A DNA stretch of 33,912 nucleotides from positions 1 to 33,912 of the forward strand of contig JAIRSC010000088.1 of assembly GCA_031255645.1 (NCBI GenBank), read 5' to 3'. The position numbers and the translations under genes were made by a program. This document shows positions 8,828 to 17,286 of the stretch, in pieces (within the stretch, counting starts at the first letter, position 1; every line of letters begins with the position of its first letter). Source of the stretch: Treponema sp. (lineage in GTDB: Bacteria > Spirochaetota > Spirochaetia > Treponematales > Breznakiellaceae). The notes under the pieces were generated by a model, which saw only the letters and a program-made list of their open reading frames with translations, was not told where the DNA came from and did not search any database.

Positions 8828-9535
8828 TCATACAAAGATCCTGTTGACTTTTCGGATGATGACGACATATACAACAATTCCCATAATGCTGAAAAGGACA
8901 ACAATTCCAAGCTGCCAAAAAACCTGGGTTCGTATCCAGGAGATAACCCCCGAAGCGTCGATATCGCATCCGACAAAGCCGGCCATCTCCCCGTCCGGTT
9001 CCAGAATCGGGGCGTACACCGATATTGTGGCGCCCCATCTGTCGTTTTGATCTATGGTACCCATCTGGAAGGTTTTTGTGCGTATCGTCGTCAGTACCGC
9101 TTCGTCCCATTCGGCCAGGTCTTCCGGGGAACCGATGGGGGAAAAGTTTACAAGATCATCGGGCTCGGCGCTGCCGTCTATGATATAATTGAACACCGTG
9201 CCTTCTTCCTGGGCCATCGTGTAAAGATAAAGACAGCCGGAAGATTCCTTTATTTCCAGAAGCCGCTTTCTGGTCTGTTCATAATAGGGGTCGTCCGCAT
9301 CCAGGCTTTTGCTTAGCGCCGCGAACGAATCAACGTCGATCTCCGCCAGGGCGCGGTCAAGCGTGGGCACGCCGAGCTGGGAACACACATAGCGGGTTAC
9401 GGCGTTTACCTGCAGAACCGACGTCAGGATAAACACCGTAAAAATGGAAATAAAAAAGAAAACAAAAAAGAGGGAAAGCTGGAATTTGAGAGAGCTTTTT
9501 CTTTTTTCCTGTTCTTCAAATTTATCAAGTTCCAT
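8828..9535 (-). CDS. Orphan membrane sensor: two TM helices flanking an extracytoplasmic domain, no output domain
   Basis: N-terminal TM (LSLFFVFFFISIFTVFILTSV), periplasmic region, second TM (LGIVVLFSIMGIVVYVVII), then stop after RKVNRIFV. Confidence 0.65.
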   Translation of the reverse strand: MELDKFEEQEKRKSSLKFQLSLFFVFFFISIFTVFILTSVLQVNAVTRYVCSQLGVPTLDRALAEIDVDSFAALSKSLDADDPYYEQTRKRLLEIKESSGCLYLYTMAQEEGTVFNYIIDGSAEPDDLVNFSPIGSPEDLAEWDEAVLTTIRTKTFQMGTIDQNDRWGATISVYAPILEPDGEMAGFVGCDIDASGVISWIRTQVFWQLGIVVLFSIMGIVVYVVIIRKVNRIFV

Positions 9536-9544
9536 GTAAAGCTC

Positions 9545-11527
9545 CTAGGATGCCCGGTTTTCTTCGGCGTCTGTTTCGCAGGGAATCTGGATATTGAAGA
9601 CCGTCCCCTTTCCCGGCTCGCTGGAAAGCCTAATCGATCCCCGAAGGTTCCGTATCCGTTCCCGAACCAGGTTGAGTCCTATTCCGCGTCCGGCGTAAAG
9701 GTCCGTCTGATCCGCCGTACTGAATCCGGGACTGAATATGGCTTTTAGAAGCAGGTTTTTGTCTTCCGCCTCTTTTTCGTTTTTGATAAGCTTGAGATCC
9801 AGGGCTTTTCCCCGGATTTTGGCAAAATCAAGACCTTTCCCGTCGTCGCTGAGCCTGATGTGTATCTGGTCGTTTTGCCGCGTGATTGCGAGCCGTATCG
9901 CGCCTTCGCCGTTTTTGCCGCTTTTTTCCCGGTCTTCCGGCGTTTCAATGCCGTGGTATACGGAATTCCGCACCAACTGCATAAGCACTTCTTTAATGAC
10001 CCGGCGCGGGCCGCTTTCGAGGACCAGACCGTCAATTTCGTCCACAACAAAACGCGCCTTTTTGTCCGACGCAAGGGCGGCTTTTTCGCAGGCCCGGGAA
10101 AGGGTTTCCACCAGTATATCCTGATCTCCCTTGACGCTTCCCGCGAGTTTGAACGATTCGAGCTTATCAATGGTAGTCTGGAATTTGTCTTTTTCCTTGA
10201 GGATTTTTTCCAGTTCCAGCGTAACATGAAGAATGTCTTCAAAGACAATATCCTCGTGATCCCGCAGTTCCTTTATCTCGTTTTCCAGCAGATGGAGTTT
10301 TTCGCCAAAATTGTCCAGCCCAAGAATAACGGAATTGGATTTGACCGCGTGAACGGACTGGTAAATGCCGGTCAGGGCGTCATGGGCGGATATATCCTTG
10401 TTCATCAACGTTTTGTTGATTTGATCAAATTCGTATTCGGTATCTTCAATAAAGTCCTTGAACACTCTGGGTTCTATCTGGATAATCTGGAAAAGGGAAC
10501 GCATTTCTTCTTCGCGCCGGCCCGCTTCCGCGGCAAGCTGTTTTTCCATCTCTTTCGCGGCGCTTATGTCTTCCAGGGTTCCCAGAATGTAAATGTCGTT
10601 TATCCCCCTGTCTATCGCGGAAAAAGAAGATCGCAGTACCTTCATGCTGGTGTTTTCTTCGCTTAAATAGGTAAATTCGGAAATAGGGTTGATGTCTTCC
10701 AGCATCTCCGTGTCGTAAGCGCCTTTCAACACCATATCAAAATAATCTTCCAGGGTAGCCCGTTCTTTTTCCTTGAGGGAGTGAACAAGAAGATCGGTAA
10801 ATTTCGCCCCTTCGAGATTCTCCGTTGACAGGATTTTTTCAAGAGGGCTGGAATACGCGCCCTGGATAACAAAATCCTTGTTCATCAGAAACAGGCCCTG
10901 TTTGAGGTTATCCTTCATTACGCTGATGGTATCCCGCTCGACCCGCAGTTCCGCCGTCAGCCTGTTAACCCGCCGATCCTTGGCAAGCCGCACCTGCTCG
11001 TACACCATCGTAAGCAGGGATACAAGGACGTATACCCCGCAGAACCGCGCCGCCATATCCAGCGTATAGTCATATTTCGAAAGACCGGGAACAAGAGTGA
11101 GGGTCAGCATTGTACAGAGAAGCAGGAAGGTATAGATCAGCCCAATCTGTAATCCCAGGATAAAAATCGTTACTATCGGGAAAATGTACACCCACAGGGC
11201 CCCGAAGCCCCTGATTTCCCCGCCCGCGATAAACCGCGAACAGAGTATGCCGAAAGCGCCGATGGTAATGCCGCCCGGAATGACCAGCGGCAATTTGGTC
11301 CTGAGCGTGACCAGGGAGATAATGCAGGCGAAGGCCAGACTGCCGTCAAGCAGGCTTCTGAACAGATCGCCTTCGATATAATATACCGAGATTCCGAACA
11401 GAATAAGAAACAGGGCGCCTATCGTCAGAATCATGTTGAGAAGCGCGTAGCTGATGGTCTCGTTGTCGGTAAGGCTGCTTTTGCCGCTATAGAGAAAATT
11501 ACGAAAAAAACCGCGCAGCTGGGCCAT
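9545..11527 (-). CDS. Membrane-bound CheA-like sensor histidine kinase (TM region, PAS-like region, Hpt-like and HATPase_c domains)
   Basis: Several N-terminal TM segments; Hpt-like IYQSVHAVKSNSVILGL; CheA-like LVRNSVYHGIETPEDREKSGK and DDGKGLD...GRGIGLNLV...GKGTVFNIQIP. Confidence 0.82.
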   Translation of the reverse strand: MAQLRGFFRNFLYSGKSSLTDNETISYALLNMILTIGALFLILFGISVYYIEGDLFRSLLDGSLAFACIISLVTLRTKLPLVIPGGITIGAFGILCSRFIAGGEIRGFGALWVYIFPIVTIFILGLQIGLIYTFLLLCTMLTLTLVPGLSKYDYTLDMAARFCGVYVLVSLLTMVYEQVRLAKDRRVNRLTAELRVERDTISVMKDNLKQGLFLMNKDFVIQGAYSSPLEKILSTENLEGAKFTDLLVHSLKEKERATLEDYFDMVLKGAYDTEMLEDINPISEFTYLSEENTSMKVLRSSFSAIDRGINDIYILGTLEDISAAKEMEKQLAAEAGRREEEMRSLFQIIQIEPRVFKDFIEDTEYEFDQINKTLMNKDISAHDALTGIYQSVHAVKSNSVILGLDNFGEKLHLLENEIKELRDHEDIVFEDILHVTLELEKILKEKDKFQTTIDKLESFKLAGSVKGDQDILVETLSRACEKAALASDKKARFVVDEIDGLVLESGPRRVIKEVLMQLVRNSVYHGIETPEDREKSGKNGEGAIRLAITRQNDQIHIRLSDDGKGLDFAKIRGKALDLKLIKNEKEAEDKNLLLKAIFSPGFSTADQTDLYAGRGIGLNLVRERIRNLRGSIRLSSEPGKGTVFNIQIPCETDAEENRAS

Positions 11528-12004
11528 TTAACCGCTCCTTATTGATTCAATGGCCACCGACAGGGTAAAAATTTCGGAATTGTAAATCGTAAAAGGTATG
11601 CAGATAATCCGCGCTTTTTCACTGGGCCATTTAATTTGATGTCCCGTTCCCTGGACTATGGTGGGAAGGCTGATAATCAGCCGGAACGCTTCTTCCAGGC
11701 CTTTTTTGGCGTTTCCGGCGATAATATTGACGATTTCGCCGACAGCGTCCGTAACTTCGTCGTCTATCGAGTCATGGGTTTTTCCGGTAAGGGTGTCCGT
11801 CAGTTTTTCCGCGAGCCCGGCCTTCATGGAAACGACCACCGCGCCGCTTGCTTCCCCGGTCAGGCCAATGACCGCGGAAATATCCCATTCGTTAACCACC
11901 TCGGCCTGGGAAAAATAGGGACGGCCTACTTCCAGGTCCGCGCCGATAAATTCCTTAAAGACGTTTTTTGTTACGTCAACAAAAGGCTGAATGTATCTTT
12001 CCAT
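11528..12004 (-). CDS. cheX: CheX-family chemotaxis phosphatase
   Basis: AVIGLTGEASGAVVVSM...DEVTDAVGEIVNIIAGNAKKGLE, the ExxN-type CheX motif. Confidence 0.85.
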   Translation of the reverse strand: MERYIQPFVDVTKNVFKEFIGADLEVGRPYFSQAEVVNEWDISAVIGLTGEASGAVVVSMKAGLAEKLTDTLTGKTHDSIDDEVTDAVGEIVNIIAGNAKKGLEEAFRLIISLPTIVQGTGHQIKWPSEKARIICIPFTIYNSEIFTLSVAIESIRSG

Positions 12005-12013
12005 ACTGTTTTC

Positions 12014-12382
12014 CTAAAAGCTTATCTTTGAGATTTTTTCAAAAAACACTTTTTCGTTTACCGGTTTGATTATATAATCGGTAGCGCCGCTCTTTAAAGC
12101 CTCGATCACGTTGTATTTTGCCGATTCACTTGTTACCATAATAACAGGGAGGTCTTTATATTGGTCCATGGTTCGCACTTCCTTGAGAAAATCTATTCCC
12201 GACAGCTCCGGCATGTTCCAGTCCAGAAGAACAAGGTCGATCGGCCTGCTTTGGAGCTGATCAAGAGCGTCCCTGCCGTTCGGCGACTCCAGAAACAGGC
12301 AGGGGATTTTAAGCTGCTTAAACGTATTCATAACGATGTTCCTCATAATACGGGAATCATCCACGACAAGAACGGTTTTCAT
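12014..12382 (-). CDS. CheY-like single-domain response regulator
   Basis: MKTVLVVDDSRIMRNIV...LVLLDWNMPELSGIDFL...VIMVTSE...GATDYIIKPV; true start inside the longer ORF. Confidence 0.93.
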   Translation of the reverse strand: MKTVLVVDDSRIMRNIVMNTFKQLKIPCLFLESPNGRDALDQLQSRPIDLVLLDWNMPELSGIDFLKEVRTMDQYKDLPVIMVTSESAKYNVIEALKSGATDYIIKPVNEKVFFEKISKISF

Positions 12383-12470
12383 TTTCAGACCTCCAGCTGC
12401 CAAACCGGTATTGAAACGACTTTTGGCGCCGCATTTTTCCCACAGATCGTTTCTTCCGATACTGATAGTA

Positions 12471-13850
12471 ATGAAATCGTTTAATGTTACCATGTTATTC
12501 GTTCTTTTGGGAATACTGTCTCCGGCCGCCGCCGTTATTTTGGGCGCGGCGGATCTTCCCCTCAGGCAAATAGAAGACGATTCGGCCCTCAGGGCCGCCA
12601 TAAAAGACAGCTGGCTTATTGAAGCCCCTTCGTCGGCGCTTCGGAACAGGCCCTTTACCCGGACGCTTGCCGGCGGCAGTCCCGTCCAGGTCAGGGCCGA
12701 AGCCAGGGGGAACGAGTTTACGGTAGTCCTTGCCAGAGAGTGGAACGGCACGTTTCCCGGCTGGGCCCAGGGTTCCTGGGTGCTTACCCGGCTTATGGAC
12801 GGCGCGTATCAGCGGATACGCATTTTTCTCCACAGCGATCCCTACACGTACATACAGTTCCGGCCCATGGAAAACTCCGGGAGCGGCGTTTCCGGGGCTT
12901 TTGCCGGGAACCGGGACGAGGCCGCGTCCGGGGAAAAAACCCTGCTCGACGTAGTGCTGTACGAGGCCTATGTTGTCCGGGGGCTTCCCGTGGGAATTTC
13001 CATGGAAAACCTTATAACCATGCCGTTAAACGCGATTTTCGACGCCCTGGGGGCCAGATTCCCGGCGCGGTATTTTGAACCGGACCCGGACATGTACCGG
13101 GATTCGCGGGAACTGGTAAGCCGGGTACGCGCCGGGCTGCCGGGGCTTGAATTTGCCGACGACGGGGCCGTCGACGAAAACGGCCGCTATGTGTATATCA
13201 ACACCCTTGCTCCCCAGAACGCCGGGGAAAATACCGGCGGCCTGAACTGTTCCGGTTTTACAAAGTGGTTTGTGGACGGCCTGTTATACCCCGTAACCGG
13301 CCGGCTCCTTCCCATAACCCCGCTTAAAAAGGCTTCGGCCAAAAGCGGCTCCTCTCTTTCGGCGAATTACGCGGATATCCGCGATCCCCAATTCGGCCTT
13401 GACTGGACGCGGAACCTCGCGATGGAGGCGGCAAAGGCGCTGGGCCTGCCGGCCGCGCTGGAAGAAGTCGAGCTGCGGGACGGAACCTTCGCCGCGCTTA
13501 TCGACCGGCGGGGAGGGCAGACTTCCGTAAAAAGTTATCCCGCCTTTCTGCCGGGAGCGGGTTTTGGAATCGAGGGCCTTAAGGCCCTGCTCTACACACT
13601 GGCCGTCAACGAACCCGGATACATATACCTGGCGTCGGTAAACAACGAAACGGGACCGGCCCCCAGAATGCGCCGGCACTACCACGACGCGGTTTTAATC
13701 CCCTATTTTAACGAATTCGGGGTTTTCCAGACCGCCGTTTTTGAAAGCGCCGCCGAAACCTCCCTGAACACGTTTATGGCCCGGTATCCGGGGCAGATGG
13801 TCAACCTGGTCCGTATCCTGGCGGAAAGCAGGTTTACCGGAAAACCCTAG
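12471..13850 (+). CDS. Exported hypothetical protein with possible NlpC/P60-like Cys/His core
   Basis: Signal peptide (MLFVLLGILSPAAAVILGA); NTGGLNCSGFTKWFVDG and RRHYHDAVLIPYF motifs. Confidence 0.6.
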   Translation: MKSFNVTMLFVLLGILSPAAAVILGAADLPLRQIEDDSALRAAIKDSWLIEAPSSALRNRPFTRTLAGGSPVQVRAEARGNEFTVVLAREWNGTFPGWAQGSWVLTRLMDGAYQRIRIFLHSDPYTYIQFRPMENSGSGVSGAFAGNRDEAASGEKTLLDVVLYEAYVVRGLPVGISMENLITMPLNAIFDALGARFPARYFEPDPDMYRDSRELVSRVRAGLPGLEFADDGAVDENGRYVYINTLAPQNAGENTGGLNCSGFTKWFVDGLLYPVTGRLLPITPLKKASAKSGSSLSANYADIRDPQFGLDWTRNLAMEAAKALGLPAALEEVELRDGTFAALIDRRGGQTSVKSYPAFLPGAGFGIEGLKALLYTLAVNEPGYIYLASVNNETGPAPRMRRHYHDAVLIPYFNEFGVFQTAVFESAAETSLNTFMARYPGQMVNLVRILAESRFTGKP

Positions 13851-13888
13851 GGGGCGGCTGAGCCGGCGCTTCTTTAGGGCATCGCAAA

Positions 13889-14070
13889 ATCCATGGACTT
13901 TGGCCTGGAATCCATGGATTTTGGGTTAGAATCCATGGATTTTGAGTTGGAATCCATGGATTTTGGGTTAGAATCCATGGATTTTGAATTGGAATCCATG
14001 GATTTTGAGTTAGAATCCATGGATTTTGGGTTGGAATCCATGGATTTTGAGTTGGAATCCATGGATTTTA
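13889..14070. repeat. 21-bp tandem array, eight full units plus a partial ninth (CCATGGATTTTGRGTTRGAAT)
   Basis: Units start at 13891, 13912, 13933, 13954, 13975, 13996, 14017, 14038 and 14059, exactly 21 bp apart. Confidence 0.97.
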
Positions 14071-14240
14071 CTTCCTTCGGATATCCGATTGACCGCGATA
14101 ACAGGTCAATTTCCTACGGCTGTCTGCCGCGGCTGCCTGCCGGACGCTTGACAAGGGCCGGAAAACCCGGCAGTCTTTTATGAAAGCATGAAGCTTTTAT
14201 GAACGGGAGATGAACTCCTCACTTGTTTAGAGGGGGAGTT

Positions 14241-15188
14241 ATGTCTTCAAGCCAACGCGCCGGAATTTCGGAAAACGTCCGGGACGAAACGCCCGCCGTA
14301 TCCGTGGATTCGCCCGGCGAAAAATACCGTAGACTTCTTGCCCTCATTGCCGGGAACGGTTCGGCGGCGGTCGCTTTTTCGGGCGGCGTCGACAGTTCGT
14401 TCCTGTGTTACGCCGCCGTCGAAGCCCTGGGCGGCGCCGCGATTGCCGTTACCGTTGTTTCTCCCCTGCTGCCGCGAAGCGAACTGGAAAACGCCGCCCG
14501 GACGGCCGCGGCAATCGGTATCGAACACATAACCATCCGCGAAGACGAAATAGAAGACGAGGTTGCCCAAAACGGCCCCCGGCGCTGCTATTTTTGCAAG
14601 AAAAAAGAATTTGCCGCCATACAACAGGCCGCCGGAAAACGGGGCGTCGCCGTTGTACTGGACGGTTCCAACCTTGACGACGCCGGCGATTACCGGCCCG
14701 GGCTTAAGGCGCTGGAAGAGCTGGGTATCGCGAGCCCCTTGAGGGAAGCGGGACTCACCAAAAGCGAGGTCAGGGAGCTTTCCCGCCGTTTCGCGCTTCC
14801 CAACTGGGACAAGCCCGCGTCCGCGTGCCTCGCGTCCCGTATCCCCTACGGCGAAACAATCAGCCGGGAAAAGCTTTCCCGCGTCGAAAAAGCCGAAACC
14901 GTTCTCCGGGATTTCGGGTTCCGCCAGTTCCGGCTGCGTTCCCACGGGGACATTGCCCGTATCGAAGCCGCGCCGGAGGAGCGAAAAAAGCTTTTTAACG
15001 AAGCGGCCCTGGACGCGATCTCCCAAAACATCAAAGCCGCCGGCTTCCTCTATGTCGCGTTTGAGCTTGAAGGATACCGCAGCGGGAGCCTTAACCGGAC
15101 AATCCGAAAAACCCTTCCCGAAACCGCCGAAAGCCCGGCGGCGGACAACCTTCCCCCTGTGGGAACGGAACACACCAAAGGAACATAA
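14241..15188 (+). CDS. larE: LarE, ATP-dependent sacrificial-sulfur or Fe-S dependent sulfur transferase for NPN cofactor synthesis
   Basis: AVAFSGGVDSSFLCYAA PP-loop; RCYFCKKKEF; PNWDKPASACLASRIPYGE; SD agggggag before ATG 14241. Confidence 0.93.
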   Translation: MSSSQRAGISENVRDETPAVSVDSPGEKYRRLLALIAGNGSAAVAFSGGVDSSFLCYAAVEALGGAAIAVTVVSPLLPRSELENAARTAAAIGIEHITIREDEIEDEVAQNGPRRCYFCKKKEFAAIQQAAGKRGVAVVLDGSNLDDAGDYRPGLKALEELGIASPLREAGLTKSEVRELSRRFALPNWDKPASACLASRIPYGETISREKLSRVEKAETVLRDFGFRQFRLRSHGDIARIEAAPEERKKLFNEAALDAISQNIKAAGFLYVAFELEGYRSGSLNRTIRKTLPETAESPAADNLPPVGTEHTKGT

Positions 15189-16519
15189 TGATGAAAACAC
15201 TGCATTTTGACTGCTTTGCCGGTATCTCCGGCGATATGGCCCTGGGCGCGCTCGTGGATCTGGGGGTGGATCCCCCGGCGCTTCTCGCGGAACTGGAAAA
15301 ACTCAACCTGGACGGATGGAAGCTTGAATTTACCGGCGGCGAACGAAACGGGATTACCGGGACCAGGGCCCTTGTGGAAGTCGAGGGGCTTCACGACGGC
15401 CGCGCGGATCACGATACCCATCACCATCATCATGACCATCACGATCATCATGACCACCAGCATACACATGATGATGAGGATCATCATGACCATCACGATC
15501 ATCATGAACATCATCACCGGAACTGGAAGGATATCCGCTGTATCATCGAACAATCTTCCATACGGGAAGGGGCGAAGAAACGGGCGCTGGACATTTTTCT
15601 TCGGATCGCGAAGGCGGAATCCGAAGTGCACGGGGTTCCGGTTGATGAGGTTACGTTTCACGAAGTCGGGGCGCTGGATTCCATTGTCGATATTGTGGGA
15701 ACCGCCGTCTGTCTTGACCTGCTTGCCCCGGAGCGCATCTCTGCGGGAACGGTGGAACTTGGCGGGGGCTCGGTACACTGCGCCCACGGGGAACTGCCGG
15801 TTCCCGCCCCCGCAACGCTGATCCTGTGCCGGGGTATGCCGGTTCACACGGGGGGCTTTAACCGGGAAATGACGACCCCCACGGGAGCGGCGATTCTCGC
15901 TTCCCAGGTCGATGAATTTGTGTCCGAGGCTTCTTTTACGGAACTGAAAAGCGGATACGGCATTGGGGCGCGAAAATTCGACAGGCCGAATGTGCTCAGG
16001 GCTTCTCTGCGGGAAATCAAGGCCTTTCAGCGGCAAGGGGACACGAACCCTTCCGCCCGCCCGGAGGACGACGCGGGCCGGCCGGCCGATCCCGACGACA
16101 TCGGCGCCTGCGTTGTTATCGAAACCAACATCGACGACATGAGCGGCGAGGAAATGGGCTTTCTTATGGAATGTCTTTATGCCGAAGGCGCGCGGGACGT
16201 GATTTTCATTCCCTGCGTCATGAAAAAAGGCCGTCCGGGTACGATGGTTTCGGTACTCTGTCCGTCTTCGAAACGCGACGATCTTCGAAGGGTCATGTTT
16301 ACGCGATCCAAAACAATCGGAGTGCGGGAAATTCCCGCCCGTTGTTTTGCCCTTAGACGGGAAGAAGAACCCCTTTCCGGCGAATACGGCGGGAGGAAAA
16401 AAACCGTGTACTACCGGGGGGAAAAGCTCCGGGAAAAGATTGAGTTTGAGGACAGGGCCGCGCTTGCGCGGCAAAAAGGCGTTTCCCTGTGGGAAGCGGA
16501 GGAGCTGCTCGGAAAATGA
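15188..16519 (+). CDS. larC: LarC, nickel insertase of the NPN cofactor pathway, single uninterrupted ORF with His-rich insert
   Basis: HFDCFAGISGDMALGALVDLG, FHEVGALDSIVDIVG, TPTGAAIL, ETNIDDMSGEEMGFLME; HHHHHDHHDHHDH insert. Confidence 0.94.
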   Translation: MMKTLHFDCFAGISGDMALGALVDLGVDPPALLAELEKLNLDGWKLEFTGGERNGITGTRALVEVEGLHDGRADHDTHHHHHDHHDHHDHQHTHDDEDHHDHHDHHEHHHRNWKDIRCIIEQSSIREGAKKRALDIFLRIAKAESEVHGVPVDEVTFHEVGALDSIVDIVGTAVCLDLLAPERISAGTVELGGGSVHCAHGELPVPAPATLILCRGMPVHTGGFNREMTTPTGAAILASQVDEFVSEASFTELKSGYGIGARKFDRPNVLRASLREIKAFQRQGDTNPSARPEDDAGRPADPDDIGACVVIETNIDDMSGEEMGFLMECLYAEGARDVIFIPCVMKKGRPGTMVSVLCPSSKRDDLRRVMFTRSKTIGVREIPARCFALRREEEPLSGEYGGRKKTVYYRGEKLREKIEFEDRAALARQKGVSLWEAEELLGK

Positions 16520-17274
16520 ACCCCGTCCAAAAGAACGGCCGGCAGACGGAGAACGCGGGTTTCGCGTGTCTTGACGACGGGCGGCGGGAACGAACCGGCT
16601 ATCCCGAAGCGGTGTATTGCAGGGGCAAGACAACGGAACAGGCCGCGGCGATTATCACGGCGATGCGGGAAAAAAACATTCCCGTTCTGGCCACGGGCGC
16701 TGAAAAAGAACTCGCGGATATCGTGGAAAAGCGCTGCGGCGGAACACGCTACGACGGGCTTTCCAGGGTACTTTCGCTTGGCGGTCCCTGTGTTCCGCCG
16801 GGACGGGAAGGCGGCGGCCCTGTGGGCCTTGTCACGGTAGTCTGCGCCGGGACTTCCGATCTGGCCGCCGCCAGGGAGGCCCTGTTAACCGCGGAATTTT
16901 ACGGCAGCGGAACGGAGCTTGTCGCCGACGTGGGAATCGCCGGCATACACCGGCTGTTTGCGCGGCTCCCGGATCTGCGCAGGGCCAACGTGATTATCGC
17001 CGCCGCGGGCATGGAAGGCGCCCTGGCGGGGGTTGTCGCGGGGCTTGTGGCGGTTCCCGTTATTGCCCTTCCCACAAGCGTAGGTTACGGCGCTTCTTTG
17101 GGGGGCGTTGCCGCCCTCCTTGCTATGCTTAATTCATGTTCGCCGGGAATCTCGGTAGTGAACATCGACAACGGATTCGGGGCCGGGTATCTGGCCAATC
17201 TTATAAATCAGGGGTTTTGCGGATACGCCGGAATTCCGTCATCGACGGAATCGGGCGGACAAAAAGCCCTGTGA
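16516..17274 (+). CDS. larB: LarB, NaAD carboxylase/hydrolase of NPN synthesis
   Basis: GYPEAVYCRGKTTEQ, VVCAGTSDLAAAREA, DVGIAGIHRL, AAAGMEGALAGVVAGL, PTSVGYGASLGGVAALLAMLNSCSPGISVVNIDNGFGAGYLA; ATGA overlap with larC. Confidence 0.95.
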   Translation: MNPVQKNGRQTENAGFACLDDGRRERTGYPEAVYCRGKTTEQAAAIITAMREKNIPVLATGAEKELADIVEKRCGGTRYDGLSRVLSLGGPCVPPGREGGGPVGLVTVVCAGTSDLAAAREALLTAEFYGSGTELVADVGIAGIHRLFARLPDLRRANVIIAAAGMEGALAGVVAGLVAVPVIALPTSVGYGASLGGVAALLAMLNSCSPGISVVNIDNGFGAGYLANLINQGFCGYAGIPSSTESGGQKAL

Positions 17275-17286
17275 AAGGAGTACAGT

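Noticed and set aside
8263-8976. 237-aa minus-strand ORF over the malQ 3' end
   Set aside because: Overlaps malQ and the sensor gene; no family features.
13889-14070. CRISPR array
   Set aside because: Period is 21 bp with no unique spacers; it is a simple tandem repeat.
13874-14183. ORFs MDSNSKS... (minus) and MDFELES... (plus) as genuine heptad-repeat proteins
   Set aside because: Both strands are open only because the DNA unit is 21 bp; no SD or independent coding evidence. Treated as a DNA repeat.
15050-16633. 527-aa minus-strand ORF with MMIVMVMMILIIM tracts opposite larC
   Set aside because: Antisense of the His-rich larC tract; the apparent hydrophobic segment is the reverse complement of CAT/GAT codons.
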